Source of the DNA: Bog-159 sp049511415
Lineage (GTDB): Bacteria > Acidobacteriota > Terriglobia > Bryobacterales > Bryobacteraceae
NCBI GenBank assembly: GCA_049511415.1
Contig: JBEKYC010000019.1
Span: 1 to 64,000 of the forward strand
Direction of reading: 5' to 3'
DNA: 64,000 bases
A program made the position numbers and the translations under genes. This document shows positions 8,997 through 17,089 of the stretch, in pieces; positions within the stretch are counted from its first letter, which is position 1, and the number at the start of each line of letters is the position of its first letter. The notes beneath the pieces were generated by a model, which ran no database searches, was not told the DNA's origin, and saw only the letters and a list, made by a program, of their open reading frames with translations.

Positions 8997-11344
8997 GCCA
9001 TATCCGCCACGCCGTCCGCAGCCTCCTCAATTCTCCGGCCCTGGCAACGGTGGCAATTGTATCTCTAGCCCTGGGCATCGGCGCTAACGTCACCGTCTTC
9101 AGCATAGTGCGCGAGATGCTTCTCGATGACGTCAGCGCCTGGCGTCCGGATCGGCTGGCCCGCGTGGAGGGTGTGGACGTGCCTTATGCGATGTACCGGG
9201 AATTGCGGGCGGCGGGAGCATTCCAGGGGCTCGCCTTTCATCGCGGCTTTGGAGATCGTATCTGGCGCACGGGCAGCCGTAGTGAGGTCGTTTGGCGGCT
9301 GACCACCAGCGCCAATTTTTTCGACGTGTTGGGCGTCCGCGCATACGCCGGGCGCCTCTATTCACAGGCCGACGAGGGCCGCGCGCTGGCTGTGGCGAGC
9401 TACGGCTTCTGGCGCAAACGCCTGCATGGCGACCGAAACGCGATCGGGCATCCTATCCGGTTGGAGGACCAGCTTTACACGCTGGCCGGCATTCTGCCGC
9501 CGGACTATCGCAGCATCTATCGCCACGGCGTGTCGCCGGAGTTGTACCTTTCCGACCCGGGCGACATGGGCCACGACCGCTTTCGCGGACTCTTTGGACG
9601 TCTGCCGGACGGCGCCTCTTTCGAGCAAACGCGCCAGTCTTTAGCGGCCGCCATCGAGAGGTTGCGCGGCCCGGAGGCGGCGCGGCAAATCGTCGCATTA
9701 GATCCCATTAGCGGCTGGCGAGCCAGTGCATCGAAGCCCGGCGACGACCGCCTGTTTTTCCTGTTTTTTGTGATGCTCTTTTTCGTCGCGGGCATGCTGG
9801 CGCTCATCGGGTGCAGCAACGTGGCGGGCCTGTTAGTGATCCGCATACGGAACCGGCAAAGAGAGTTGGCGATTCGCAAAGCCTTGGGCGCCAGCCGCCT
9901 GCAAATCGCCGCGCCTCTTCTGGCGGAGGGATTGGTGCTGGTTCTATGCGGTGCCGGCCTGGGTCTGGTGCTCGATCTCGTCCTGCGCAACCGGCTGAGC
10001 TATCTGCGCTGGCCCACCGCATACAATATTCCGCTGGAATTCCATTTTCAGAGTGACAGCGGCCTGTTTATATATGCCTCGCTGACCGCGCTGGCGGCGT
10101 TGCTGCTGTCGTCGGTGCTTCCCGCGCTCCGCGGAGCGGACGCGGATCTCAACCTGGCCATCAAGCAAGGGGAGCCCGCGTTCTCCATCCGGCGTTGGGA
10201 CATGCGCAGCGGCTTCGTGGTTCTGCAGGTAGTGCTCTCCATGGTGCTACTGACGCTCTCCAGCGTGTTTCTACGCGGTCTCTGGCATGTGACGGCGACT
10301 GGGCCGGGTTTCGACATCACGCATACGCTGATCGCTGCCATGCACACGCTTCCGGGACGCTACCCGGGCGAGCGGGAATGGGATTTGCGCCAGCAGGCTA
10401 TCGCGCGTGTGAAATCCGTCCCCGGCGTAGTGGCGGCGACCTCTACCGGACTCCTGCCGCTGATGGGAGAAGTTCCATATGCCATGCTGCGCCGCGCAGG
10501 CGAATCGCTCTCGGCCGCGCGCCGCGTCTATGTGATGGAATCAGGCGAAAATTATTTTGAAACGCTGAACATTCCAATCCTGCGCGGCCGTGATTTTGCA
10601 GTCAGCGATCGGGGTCGCCACCCGATTCCGGCAATCATAAACCGAACGCTGGCTCGCGATTTATTGGGCGGGGCCGATCCAATCGGACAGCATCTGCTCA
10701 GAGGTCCGGATACGGAGGAGGTTTTGGAGATCGTGGGCATCGCGGCGGATTCCAAAATGCGCACCCTATTCGAATCAAACATGCCCGCGCTTTTCGAGCC
10801 GGACTTCAACGGACAATTGCTGGTGCGTGTCGCCGGAACTCCGTCATCGTGGATTGAACCGCTGCGCCACGCGCTGGAGGGCGTGGATCGCACGGCAGCG
10901 TTGGATGTGCGCCCCCTCGAAGAGGCCGCCGCCGGCGCGCTATTTCCCATGCGCGTAGCCACCGCGTTTCTGGCCGCCCTCAGCGGGTTGGGCCTGGTGT
11001 TATCTCTGATTGGGTTGTACGGTTCGGTTTCCTATTCCGTAGGCCGCCGCACGCGGGAATTCGGCATTCGCTCCGCGTTGGGCGGCGGGCGGTGCCGGAT
11101 CGTCTGGAGCGCGCTCCGGGACGGAACGGCTGCCCTGCTTTGCGGAATCGCACTCGGCGCCCCGCTGGCATTCTGCGCCATCCGGCCATTGGTCGAGCTG
11201 CTTCCGGCCGGCCTGAATCCGTGGGCGCCGATTCCATTTTTGGGAGTCATCCTCCTGTTAGCCGGAACTGGCGCGGCGGCCGCCTGGATTCCCGCGCGGC
11301 GCGCGGCCCGGATCGACCCCTCTAAGGCGCTACGCCAGGACTGA
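8993..11344 (+). CDS. ADOP-type FtsX/MacB-like duplicated permease
   Basis: 783 residues. After an N-terminal helix (about 15-40) there is a MacB-type periplasmic core domain. Next is an FtsX permease block with RNRQRELAIRKALGASRLQI, then a second MacB-like core and a second FtsX block ending in GRRTREFGIRSALGGGRC. Two FtsX blocks in one chain without an ATPase gene alongside is the 'acidobacterial duplicated orphan permease' architecture. That family is related to MacB/LolC and thought to use an ATPase encoded elsewhere. Here it sits last in an ECF-sigma operon rather than beside a PadR regulator. The 3' end overlaps the convergent NCS1 gene by 15 bp. Confidence 0.88.
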   Translation: MSHIRHAVRSLLNSPALATVAIVSLALGIGANVTVFSIVREMLLDDVSAWRPDRLARVEGVDVPYAMYRELRAAGAFQGLAFHRGFGDRIWRTGSRSEVVWRLTTSANFFDVLGVRAYAGRLYSQADEGRALAVASYGFWRKRLHGDRNAIGHPIRLEDQLYTLAGILPPDYRSIYRHGVSPELYLSDPGDMGHDRFRGLFGRLPDGASFEQTRQSLAAAIERLRGPEAARQIVALDPISGWRASASKPGDDRLFFLFFVMLFFVAGMLALIGCSNVAGLLVIRIRNRQRELAIRKALGASRLQIAAPLLAEGLVLVLCGAGLGLVLDLVLRNRLSYLRWPTAYNIPLEFHFQSDSGLFIYASLTALAALLLSSVLPALRGADADLNLAIKQGEPAFSIRRWDMRSGFVVLQVVLSMVLLTLSSVFLRGLWHVTATGPGFDITHTLIAAMHTLPGRYPGEREWDLRQQAIARVKSVPGVVAATSTGLLPLMGEVPYAMLRRAGESLSAARRVYVMESGENYFETLNIPILRGRDFAVSDRGRHPIPAIINRTLARDLLGGADPIGQHLLRGPDTEEVLEIVGIAADSKMRTLFESNMPALFEPDFNGQLLVRVAGTPSSWIEPLRHALEGVDRTAALDVRPLEEAAAGALFPMRVATAFLAALSGLGLVLSLIGLYGSVSYSVGRRTREFGIRSALGGGRCRIVWSALRDGTAALLCGIALGAPLAFCAIRPLVELLPAGLNPWAPIPFLGVILLLAGTGAAAAWIPARRAARIDPSKALRQD

Positions 11345-12697
11345 GCGGCTTCGCGGCATCAACGCGACGTGCAGCGCGCCCGCCGCCAGGAAACCGGCGA
11401 ACCAGGCATAGTCGTGGATCGCCAGGCCTGCTGCGATGCCGCCGGCCAACGCGGCGAGAGCGCGGTAATTGAATCCGCGGTGATACTCGTAGCGGCCCCC
11501 ACGCAGGTAAAGATCGTCGAGCACCAGTTGCCGGCGGCGTACGATGAAGTAATCCGCGATCATGACGCCCGCAATCGGTCCCAGCAGCGCCGAGTAACCC
11601 ACCAGCCAGCCGAAGATATAAGCGCTGTAATCCCCGAGTAACTTCCAGGGCATCATCACCATGCCGAGGCATCCGGTGATTAGTCCGCCAGTGCGGAACG
11701 AAATGCGTCGCGGATTCAGATTCGAAAAGTCATTCGACGGCGAGACTACGTTGGCCGCGACGTTTGTATTCAGCGTCGCCAGCAGCAGCGCGATCAATGC
11801 CACCAAGGCCACCGCGGGCTGATGGAAGCGGCCCAGCAGCGTCACCGGATCCCAGATCGCCTCGCCGAAGATCACGACGCTCGCCGACGTGACCGCCACG
11901 CCGATGAACGAGTACAAAGTCATGGCCGTCGGAAGGCCCAGCGCCTGTCCCAGCATCTGCGCTTTCTGCGAACGGGCATAGCGCGAGAAATCCGGAATAT
12001 TCAGCGCCACAGTGGCCCAGAATCCCACCATGCCGGTGAGCGCGGGCACGAAGAATCGCCAGAATTCGCCGGTGGAATGAAAGCGGCTGGGTGCGCTGAG
12101 TACTGGCCCGAATCCGCCCGCCTTGCGCGTGACCCACCATAGCAGCAGCACGCCGATCGCCAGCATAAACGGCGCGCCGATGCCTTCCAGGAACTTAATG
12201 GTCTCGATGCCGCGCCAGATCACGGCCATGTTCAGCAACCAGAACAGAAGGAAGCAGACGGCCGGTCCGGCGTTGAAATGCGCCCAAGCCGGCGCTACGA
12301 TGCCCAACATGGCGTTGATCGCCTGCCCGCCGATCCAGGTTTGAATGCCGAACCATCCGCAGGCCACCAGCGCGCGCAGAATCGCCGGCACGTTCGCGCC
12401 CAGCACGCCGAAAGACGCGCGCACCAGTACCGGAAACGGGATGCCGTACTTCGTGCCGGCGTGGGCGTTGAGGATCATGGGCGCCAATACCACCAGGTTC
12501 CCCAGCAGGATGGTGCCCACCGCCTCCCACCAGTTCATGCCGCCGGCGATCAGGCCGGAAGCCAGCATGTACGTGGGGATACACACACTCATGCCCACCC
12601 ACAGGGCGGCGTAGTTGTAAGTGCTCCAGTCGCGGCGCGACTGCGGCACCGGCGCGAGGTCTTCGTTGTAAAGGGCGCTCGCGCGGATGTCGCTCAC
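11330..12697 (-). CDS. NCS1-family nucleobase:cation symporter (hydantoin/uracil/allantoin type)
   Basis: 455 residues with about twelve hydrophobic segments. It carries the NCS1 landmarks: YNYAALWVGMSVCIPTY near the N-terminus, FPVLVRASFGVLGANVP, then ACGWFGIQTWIGGQA, and late NDFSNLNPRRISFRTGG. The start is the GTG at 12697, whose GTGA overlaps the dihydropyrimidinase stop; a GGAGG lies nine bases upstream. Another in-frame GTG at 12703 is closer to the GGAGG. Translational coupling to dihydropyrimidinase indicates uptake of hydantoins, dihydropyrimidines or uracil for that enzyme (inference from context). Confidence 0.9.
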   Translation of the reverse strand: MSDIRASALYNEDLAPVPQSRRDWSTYNYAALWVGMSVCIPTYMLASGLIAGGMNWWEAVGTILLGNLVVLAPMILNAHAGTKYGIPFPVLVRASFGVLGANVPAILRALVACGWFGIQTWIGGQAINAMLGIVAPAWAHFNAGPAVCFLLFWLLNMAVIWRGIETIKFLEGIGAPFMLAIGVLLLWWVTRKAGGFGPVLSAPSRFHSTGEFWRFFVPALTGMVGFWATVALNIPDFSRYARSQKAQMLGQALGLPTAMTLYSFIGVAVTSASVVIFGEAIWDPVTLLGRFHQPAVALVALIALLLATLNTNVAANVVSPSNDFSNLNPRRISFRTGGLITGCLGMVMMPWKLLGDYSAYIFGWLVGYSALLGPIAGVMIADYFIVRRRQLVLDDLYLRGGRYEYHRGFNYRALAALAGGIAAGLAIHDYAWFAGFLAAGALHVALMPRSRSVLA

Positions 12698-14085
12698 TTC
12701 CACGCCCCTCCGCGCGCGGCACGCTTCAAAAATTCGCCGCGTCCGGGACGGCCCAGGTATTGCCCGCCATCCACGATCACTTCGCCGCGCGACAGCACCA
12801 TGCGTGCATTGCCCTTCACTTGAAAGCCTTCGAACATGGAATAATCCACGCGCATGTGATGGCTGCCCGCGCTGATGGTGTGCTCCGCCTCGGGGTCCCA
12901 GATCACGATGTCGGCGTCGCTGCCCGCCGCCAGTTCGCCCTTGCGCGGATACAAACCGAAGAGCCGCGCCGGCGTCGTGGAAACCAGTTCCACGAAACGA
13001 TTCAAGCTGAGACGGCCTTGATTCACGCCGTAATGATAAATGAGCTGCAAGCGGTTTTCGATGCCCGGACCGCCGTTGGGAATCTTGGTGAAATCGTCTT
13101 TGCCCAGCGCCTTCTGATCGGCGAAGCAGAACGGACAATGATCCGTGGAGACTACCTGCAAATGGTCGTTCTTAAGCCCATCCCACAATTTCGGTTGATG
13201 ATGTTTCTCCCGCAGCGGCGGCGTGAAAACATATTTGGCGCCTTCGAAATTCGGACGCGCCAGGTCGTCGGTGGAAAGCAGCAGATATTGCGGGCAGGTC
13301 TCCGCAAACGCCGGCAGACCGCGGTCGCGCGCCTCGCGCACCTGGTTCAGCGCGTCTTCGCTCGACAGGTGCACGATGTAAATCGGCGCGCCGGCGATCT
13401 CCGCCAGGGCGATGGCGCGGTGTACGGCTTCGGCTTCAGCGGCGACCGGACGTGTCAGCGCGTGATAAATCGGCGCAGTCTTGCCCTCCGCCAGCGCCCG
13501 TCGCACAATCACGTCGATCACGCCGCCGTTTTCGGCATGCATGCAGATTAGCGCGCCGTTGCGGGCGGATTGCGAAAGCACTTTGAAAATCGTGGCGTCA
13601 TCCACCAACAGCACGCCCGGATAGGCCATGAACAGCTTAAAGCTGGCCACGCCTTCGCGCACCATCGCGTCCATATCTTCCAGGCCGGCTTCGTAGAGAT
13701 CCGTGACGATCATGTGCAGGCCGTAGTCGATGGACGCCTTGTTGTCGGCCTTCTTCCACCAGATGTCGAGCGCGTCGCGCATTTTCATGCCGCGCGCCTG
13801 TATGGCGAAATCGATCAGGGTGGTGGTGCCGCCGAAAGCCGCCGCGCGCGTGCCGGTTTCAAAATCGTCGCTCGAAGTGGTGCCGCCAAAAGGCATGTCG
13901 AGATGCGTATGCACGTCGATGCCGCCCGGTAGCAGCAGCATGCCGGACGCGTCGATGATCCGGGTGGCATTATCAGAGGGGATGTGCGGGGCGATTTCGC
14001 GGATCTTGCCGGCTTCGATCAAAATGTCGGCGGGGAAGGTTTTTTCGGATGTGACCACAGTGCCGTTTTGAATGAGTGTGGGCAT
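12694..14085 (-). CDS. hydA: Dihydropyrimidinase / D-hydantoinase
   Basis: 463 residues of the cyclic amidohydrolase superfamily. Metal-site histidines H59 and H61 sit in GGIDVHTHLD. The carbamylated bridging lysine is K150 in ASFKLFMAYPG. Further ligands are in HAENG and IVHLSSE, and the late metal Asp is in VVSTDHCPF. It hydrolyses the ring amide of 5,6-dihydropyrimidines or 5-substituted hydantoins to N-carbamoyl amino acids. No N-carbamoylase is visible in this window. It is the upstream gene of a two-gene unit with the NCS1 permease. The ATG at 14085 is 21 bp from the divergent start at 14107. Confidence 0.9.
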   Translation of the reverse strand: MPTLIQNGTVVTSEKTFPADILIEAGKIREIAPHIPSDNATRIIDASGMLLLPGGIDVHTHLDMPFGGTTSSDDFETGTRAAAFGGTTTLIDFAIQARGMKMRDALDIWWKKADNKASIDYGLHMIVTDLYEAGLEDMDAMVREGVASFKLFMAYPGVLLVDDATIFKVLSQSARNGALICMHAENGGVIDVIVRRALAEGKTAPIYHALTRPVAAEAEAVHRAIALAEIAGAPIYIVHLSSEDALNQVREARDRGLPAFAETCPQYLLLSTDDLARPNFEGAKYVFTPPLREKHHQPKLWDGLKNDHLQVVSTDHCPFCFADQKALGKDDFTKIPNGGPGIENRLQLIYHYGVNQGRLSLNRFVELVSTTPARLFGLYPRKGELAAGSDADIVIWDPEAEHTISAGSHHMRVDYSMFEGFQVKGNARMVLSRGEVIVDGGQYLGRPGRGEFLKRAARGGAWK

Positions 14086-14106
14086 CAGTATAGTGTAGAG
14101 GATGAG

Positions 14107-16401
14107 ATGAAACTTCTGGTGTCCATCGTGCTGGCGGCCGCCGTTGCGTGCGCGCAAACCTTTTCCGCATCGCCCTTGCTCGATCGCGCCATCGAGCAGG
14201 CCGTCGCCGAAGGGCGCATCCCCGGCGCGGTGCTGCTGGTAGGGCACAACGGACAGACCCTGCATCGCAAGGCCTACGGCAAACGCGCGCTGGTGCCCGC
14301 GCCCGAAACCATGACCGTGGACACCATCTTCGATCTGGCCTCGCTGACCAAAGTTGTTGCAACCACCCCCTCGCTCATGAAGCTGTTCGAAGAAGGCAGG
14401 TTCCGCCTGAACGATCGCGTCACGCAATACTTGCCCGAATTTCAGGGCGGCAAGAGCGACATCACCATCCGCAACCTCTTTACGCACTTCTCGGGAATGC
14501 CGGAGGACCTGCCCCTGACGCCCGCCTGGAACGGCTACGAGACCGGCATCCGCATGGCCCTGTTCGAGAAGCCTGCCCGGCCGCCCGGCGTGCGCTTCGT
14601 CTATAGCGACATCAACTTCATCCTGTTGGGCGAACTGGTGCACAAGCTCAGCGGCAAGCTGCTTTCCGATTACGCCCGCGACGAAATCTTCCTTCCGCTG
14701 GGCATGCGCGAGACCATGTTCCAGCCGCCAGCCTCGCTCATACCCCGCATCGCGCCCACCGAGCGGCCGTCCGCGAACGCCGCGCCGTTGCGAGGGGTGG
14801 TGCACGACCCGACGGCGCGCAACATGGGCGGCGTAGCGGGCCACGCCGGCCTGTTCTCCACCGCGGACGACTTGGCGCGCTACTGCGAGATGATGTTGCA
14901 CAAAGGCGAATCGAACGGCGTGCGTCTGGTCAGCCCGCTGACCGTGGAGAAGTTCACCACGCCGCAGACCCCCGCGGACCAGCCCATCCTACGCGGTCTC
15001 GGTTGGGATATCGACTCGCCTTTCTCCGGCAATCGCGGCGATCTGTTCCCCATCGGCTCTTACGGCCACACCGGGTTCACAGGCACGTCCATCTGGATCG
15101 ATCCGGTGAGCGATACCTATGTGATTCTTTTGGCCAATAGCGTCCATCCAACCCTCCACCCCGCCATCACCAGTTTGCGCGGACGGGTGGCCACCATAGT
15201 CGCGGCGGCGGTGGGCATTCAAACGCAGCGTGTCTCCCTGACCGGTTACAACGAAACCATCACCGGCGCGGGCCTGCACCGCGAGGTCGAGCGCACCGGG
15301 CAGACGCTCACCGGCCTGGATGTGCTCGTCGCGGAAAATTTTGCTGCGCTCAAAGGCAAGCGCGTCGGCTTGATCACCAATCAGACGGGCGTGGATCGCG
15401 CCGGCCGCCGCAACGTCGACGTGATGCGCGCAGCGGGCGTGAACCTGGTGGCGCTGTTTTCGCCCGAGCACGGCATCGCCGGCGCGGAGGATCGTGAGGG
15501 CATCGGCGACACTACCGATCCGGCCACCGGCATCCACATCTTCAGCCTGTACGGCAAAACCCAACGTCCCACGCCCGAGATGTTGCACGGTCTGGATGCC
15601 CTGTTGTTCGACATCCAGGATGTGGGTGTGCACTTTTATACCTACGAAACCACCATGGCCTACGCCATGGAAGCCGCCGCTAAAGCAGGGATCGCCTATT
15701 ATGTTCTGGACCGCCCCAACCCCATCACGGGCGTGCACGTGGAAGGGCCCATGCTCGATCCCAGCCAGCTTTCGTTCGTGGGCTATTTCCCGCTGCCCCT
15801 GCGCCATGGCATGACCATGGGCGAACTGGCGAAACTGTTCAACGCCGAGAATCACATCGACGCCAAGCTGACGGTCGTGCCCATCGAGGGCTGGCAGCGC
15901 GGCGACTGGTTCGACACCGGCGGCCTGCTGTGGATCAATCCGTCGCCGAACATGCGCGGCTTGAACGCGGCGTTGCTTTATCCGGGCGTAGCCATGCTCG
16001 AATATTCCAAAAACTACTCGGTCGGCCGCGGCACGGATGCGCCCTTCGAGCAGATCGGCGCGGCCTTCGTTCACGGCCCGGAACTGGCGGCTTATCTGAA
16101 CGGACGCCGCGTCCCCGGCGTGCGCGTGTACGCGACACGTTTCAACGGCATGGAGGGCGTACGCTTCGTGATCACCGACCGCGACGCTTTCGATTCGTCG
16201 CGGCTGGGCCTGGAAATCGCCGCGGCGCTGCAGAAGCTGTATCCAGGCCAGATCGATTTTCACGCCGACCCGAAGCTGATCGGCAGCGCAGAGGTAGCCG
16301 ATGAGTTGACCGCCGGAGACGATCCGCGCACCATACAGCAGAAGATGGCCGACCGCGTGGCGGAGTTCGTCAAGCTGCGGGAAAAGTATCTGCTTTACTG
16401 A
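14107..16401 (+). CDS. Serine hydrolase (beta-lactamase/AmpH-like) fused to DUF1343/NamZ exo-muramidase
   Basis: 764 residues with a signal peptide (about 1-17). Residues ~18-375 are a class-C-type serine hydrolase. The nucleophile is in SLTK (FDLASLTKVVATTP), the Tyr in YSDIN, and a late HTGFTG replaces the KTG box. Residues ~395-764 match DUF1343, the family of exo-beta-N-acetylmuramidase NamZ (CAZy GH171). Landmarks are GLITNQTG, SPEHGIAG, LLFDIQDVGVHFYTYETTM, YYVLDRPNPI and an NPSPNMRG segment. Together they suggest periplasmic trimming or salvage of peptidoglycan, with one half acting on peptide or ester bonds and the other releasing MurNAc. The single-chain fusion is unusual. The start is an ATG 21 bp from the divergent hydantoinase start. 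Confidence 0.87.
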   Translation: MKLLVSIVLAAAVACAQTFSASPLLDRAIEQAVAEGRIPGAVLLVGHNGQTLHRKAYGKRALVPAPETMTVDTIFDLASLTKVVATTPSLMKLFEEGRFRLNDRVTQYLPEFQGGKSDITIRNLFTHFSGMPEDLPLTPAWNGYETGIRMALFEKPARPPGVRFVYSDINFILLGELVHKLSGKLLSDYARDEIFLPLGMRETMFQPPASLIPRIAPTERPSANAAPLRGVVHDPTARNMGGVAGHAGLFSTADDLARYCEMMLHKGESNGVRLVSPLTVEKFTTPQTPADQPILRGLGWDIDSPFSGNRGDLFPIGSYGHTGFTGTSIWIDPVSDTYVILLANSVHPTLHPAITSLRGRVATIVAAAVGIQTQRVSLTGYNETITGAGLHREVERTGQTLTGLDVLVAENFAALKGKRVGLITNQTGVDRAGRRNVDVMRAAGVNLVALFSPEHGIAGAEDREGIGDTTDPATGIHIFSLYGKTQRPTPEMLHGLDALLFDIQDVGVHFYTYETTMAYAMEAAAKAGIAYYVLDRPNPITGVHVEGPMLDPSQLSFVGYFPLPLRHGMTMGELAKLFNAENHIDAKLTVVPIEGWQRGDWFDTGGLLWINPSPNMRGLNAALLYPGVAMLEYSKNYSVGRGTDAPFEQIGAAFVHGPELAAYLNGRRVPGVRVYATRFNGMEGVRFVITDRDAFDSSRLGLEIAAALQKLYPGQIDFHADPKLIGSAEVADELTAGDDPRTIQQKMADRVAEFVKLREKYLLY

Positions 16402-16404
16402 TCC

Positions 16405-17052
16405 CTACCATACCGCCAGTTTCTCGCCCAGCCCCGCCGCATAGGTAACCGTGGCCCAATTGGGCGGCGCCTTCAGCCGCACGTGGAAATGCAAGCCCGA
16501 TGGATCGCGCCATGCCAGCCAGGACTGCGGCGCGATAACCTCCGCCGGCCACGCGAGAAGGCTGGCGGCTAAGGCCGGATCGAGCGGCTTACCCAACACC
16601 TCGTATTCCGCGTCAAAAGCCGCCAGCCCCGTTGGGTATTCCCGGGACACTTCGGCAAGCGCACCGCTGAGGCGCGCAAAAGCAGAACCAGTGCTCGCGG
16701 GACTAGCCTGTGGAAGCGTCAAGTCGCGGGGCGATACCACGAAATCCGTCTCGCCGCCCAGATTCGGAAAACGCAGCGAAAGCTCCGCGCTCCAACGCGA
16801 TTCATTCGAGCTGCTATTTCCGGAGGTCAGTATCCACTCAAGCCCCCCATTACTCCGTCCGTCGAGGCGAAATGCCATGGGGTTCCCCTGCCACCATTGA
16901 CGCCGGTATTTCCAACCCCGCGCCAATGCCCCGCTGCGAATCTCGCGGGTCACTCGCCGTTGTCCGCGTGTGAGAAAGGAATAGACTCCGAAGGTCACGC
17001 CCAGCGCCATCATCATAAATCCGATAACCACGAACGGTGGTGATGAGTGCAT
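16405..17052 (-). CDS. Hypothetical membrane-anchored protein
   Basis: 215 residues with one N-terminal hydrophobic segment (about 7-27, VVIGFMMMALGVTFGVYSFL) followed by a basic stretch and a globular domain rich in Trp and Arg. It is convergent with the fusion gene (stop codons 3 bp apart) and divergent from sppA (37 bp). No catalytic motif or named domain is recognised. The codon and amino-acid pattern is native-like and the frame is continuous, so the gene is probably real. Confidence 0.65.
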   Translation of the reverse strand: MHSSPPFVVIGFMMMALGVTFGVYSFLTRGQRRVTREIRSGALARGWKYRRQWWQGNPMAFRLDGRSNGGLEWILTSGNSSSNESRWSAELSLRFPNLGGETDFVVSPRDLTLPQASPASTGSAFARLSGALAEVSREYPTGLAAFDAEYEVLGKPLDPALAASLLAWPAEVIAPQSWLAWRDPSGLHFHVRLKAPPNWATVTYAAGLGEKLAVW

Positions 17053-17071
17053 TCGTTCCCAAGACCTCTAT

Positions 17072-17089
17072 GCTACTGTCGAAAGTAGC
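17072..17089 (+). promoter_or_regulatory. Leader stem-loop abutting the sppA start codon
   Basis: The sequence GCTACT-GTCGAA-AGTAGC forms a six-pair stem whose 3' arm ends at the base before the sppA ATG. No Shine-Dalgarno sequence is visible in front of this ATG. The fold may therefore set translation efficiency. It also lies in the 37-bp divergent gap with the hypothetical gene. Function is inferred only from position. Confidence 0.35.

Noticed and set aside
14989..16263. 424-residue minus-strand reading
   Set aside because: It lies wholly within the serine hydrolase-NamZ gene on the other strand and has Arg/Ala/His-rich random composition.
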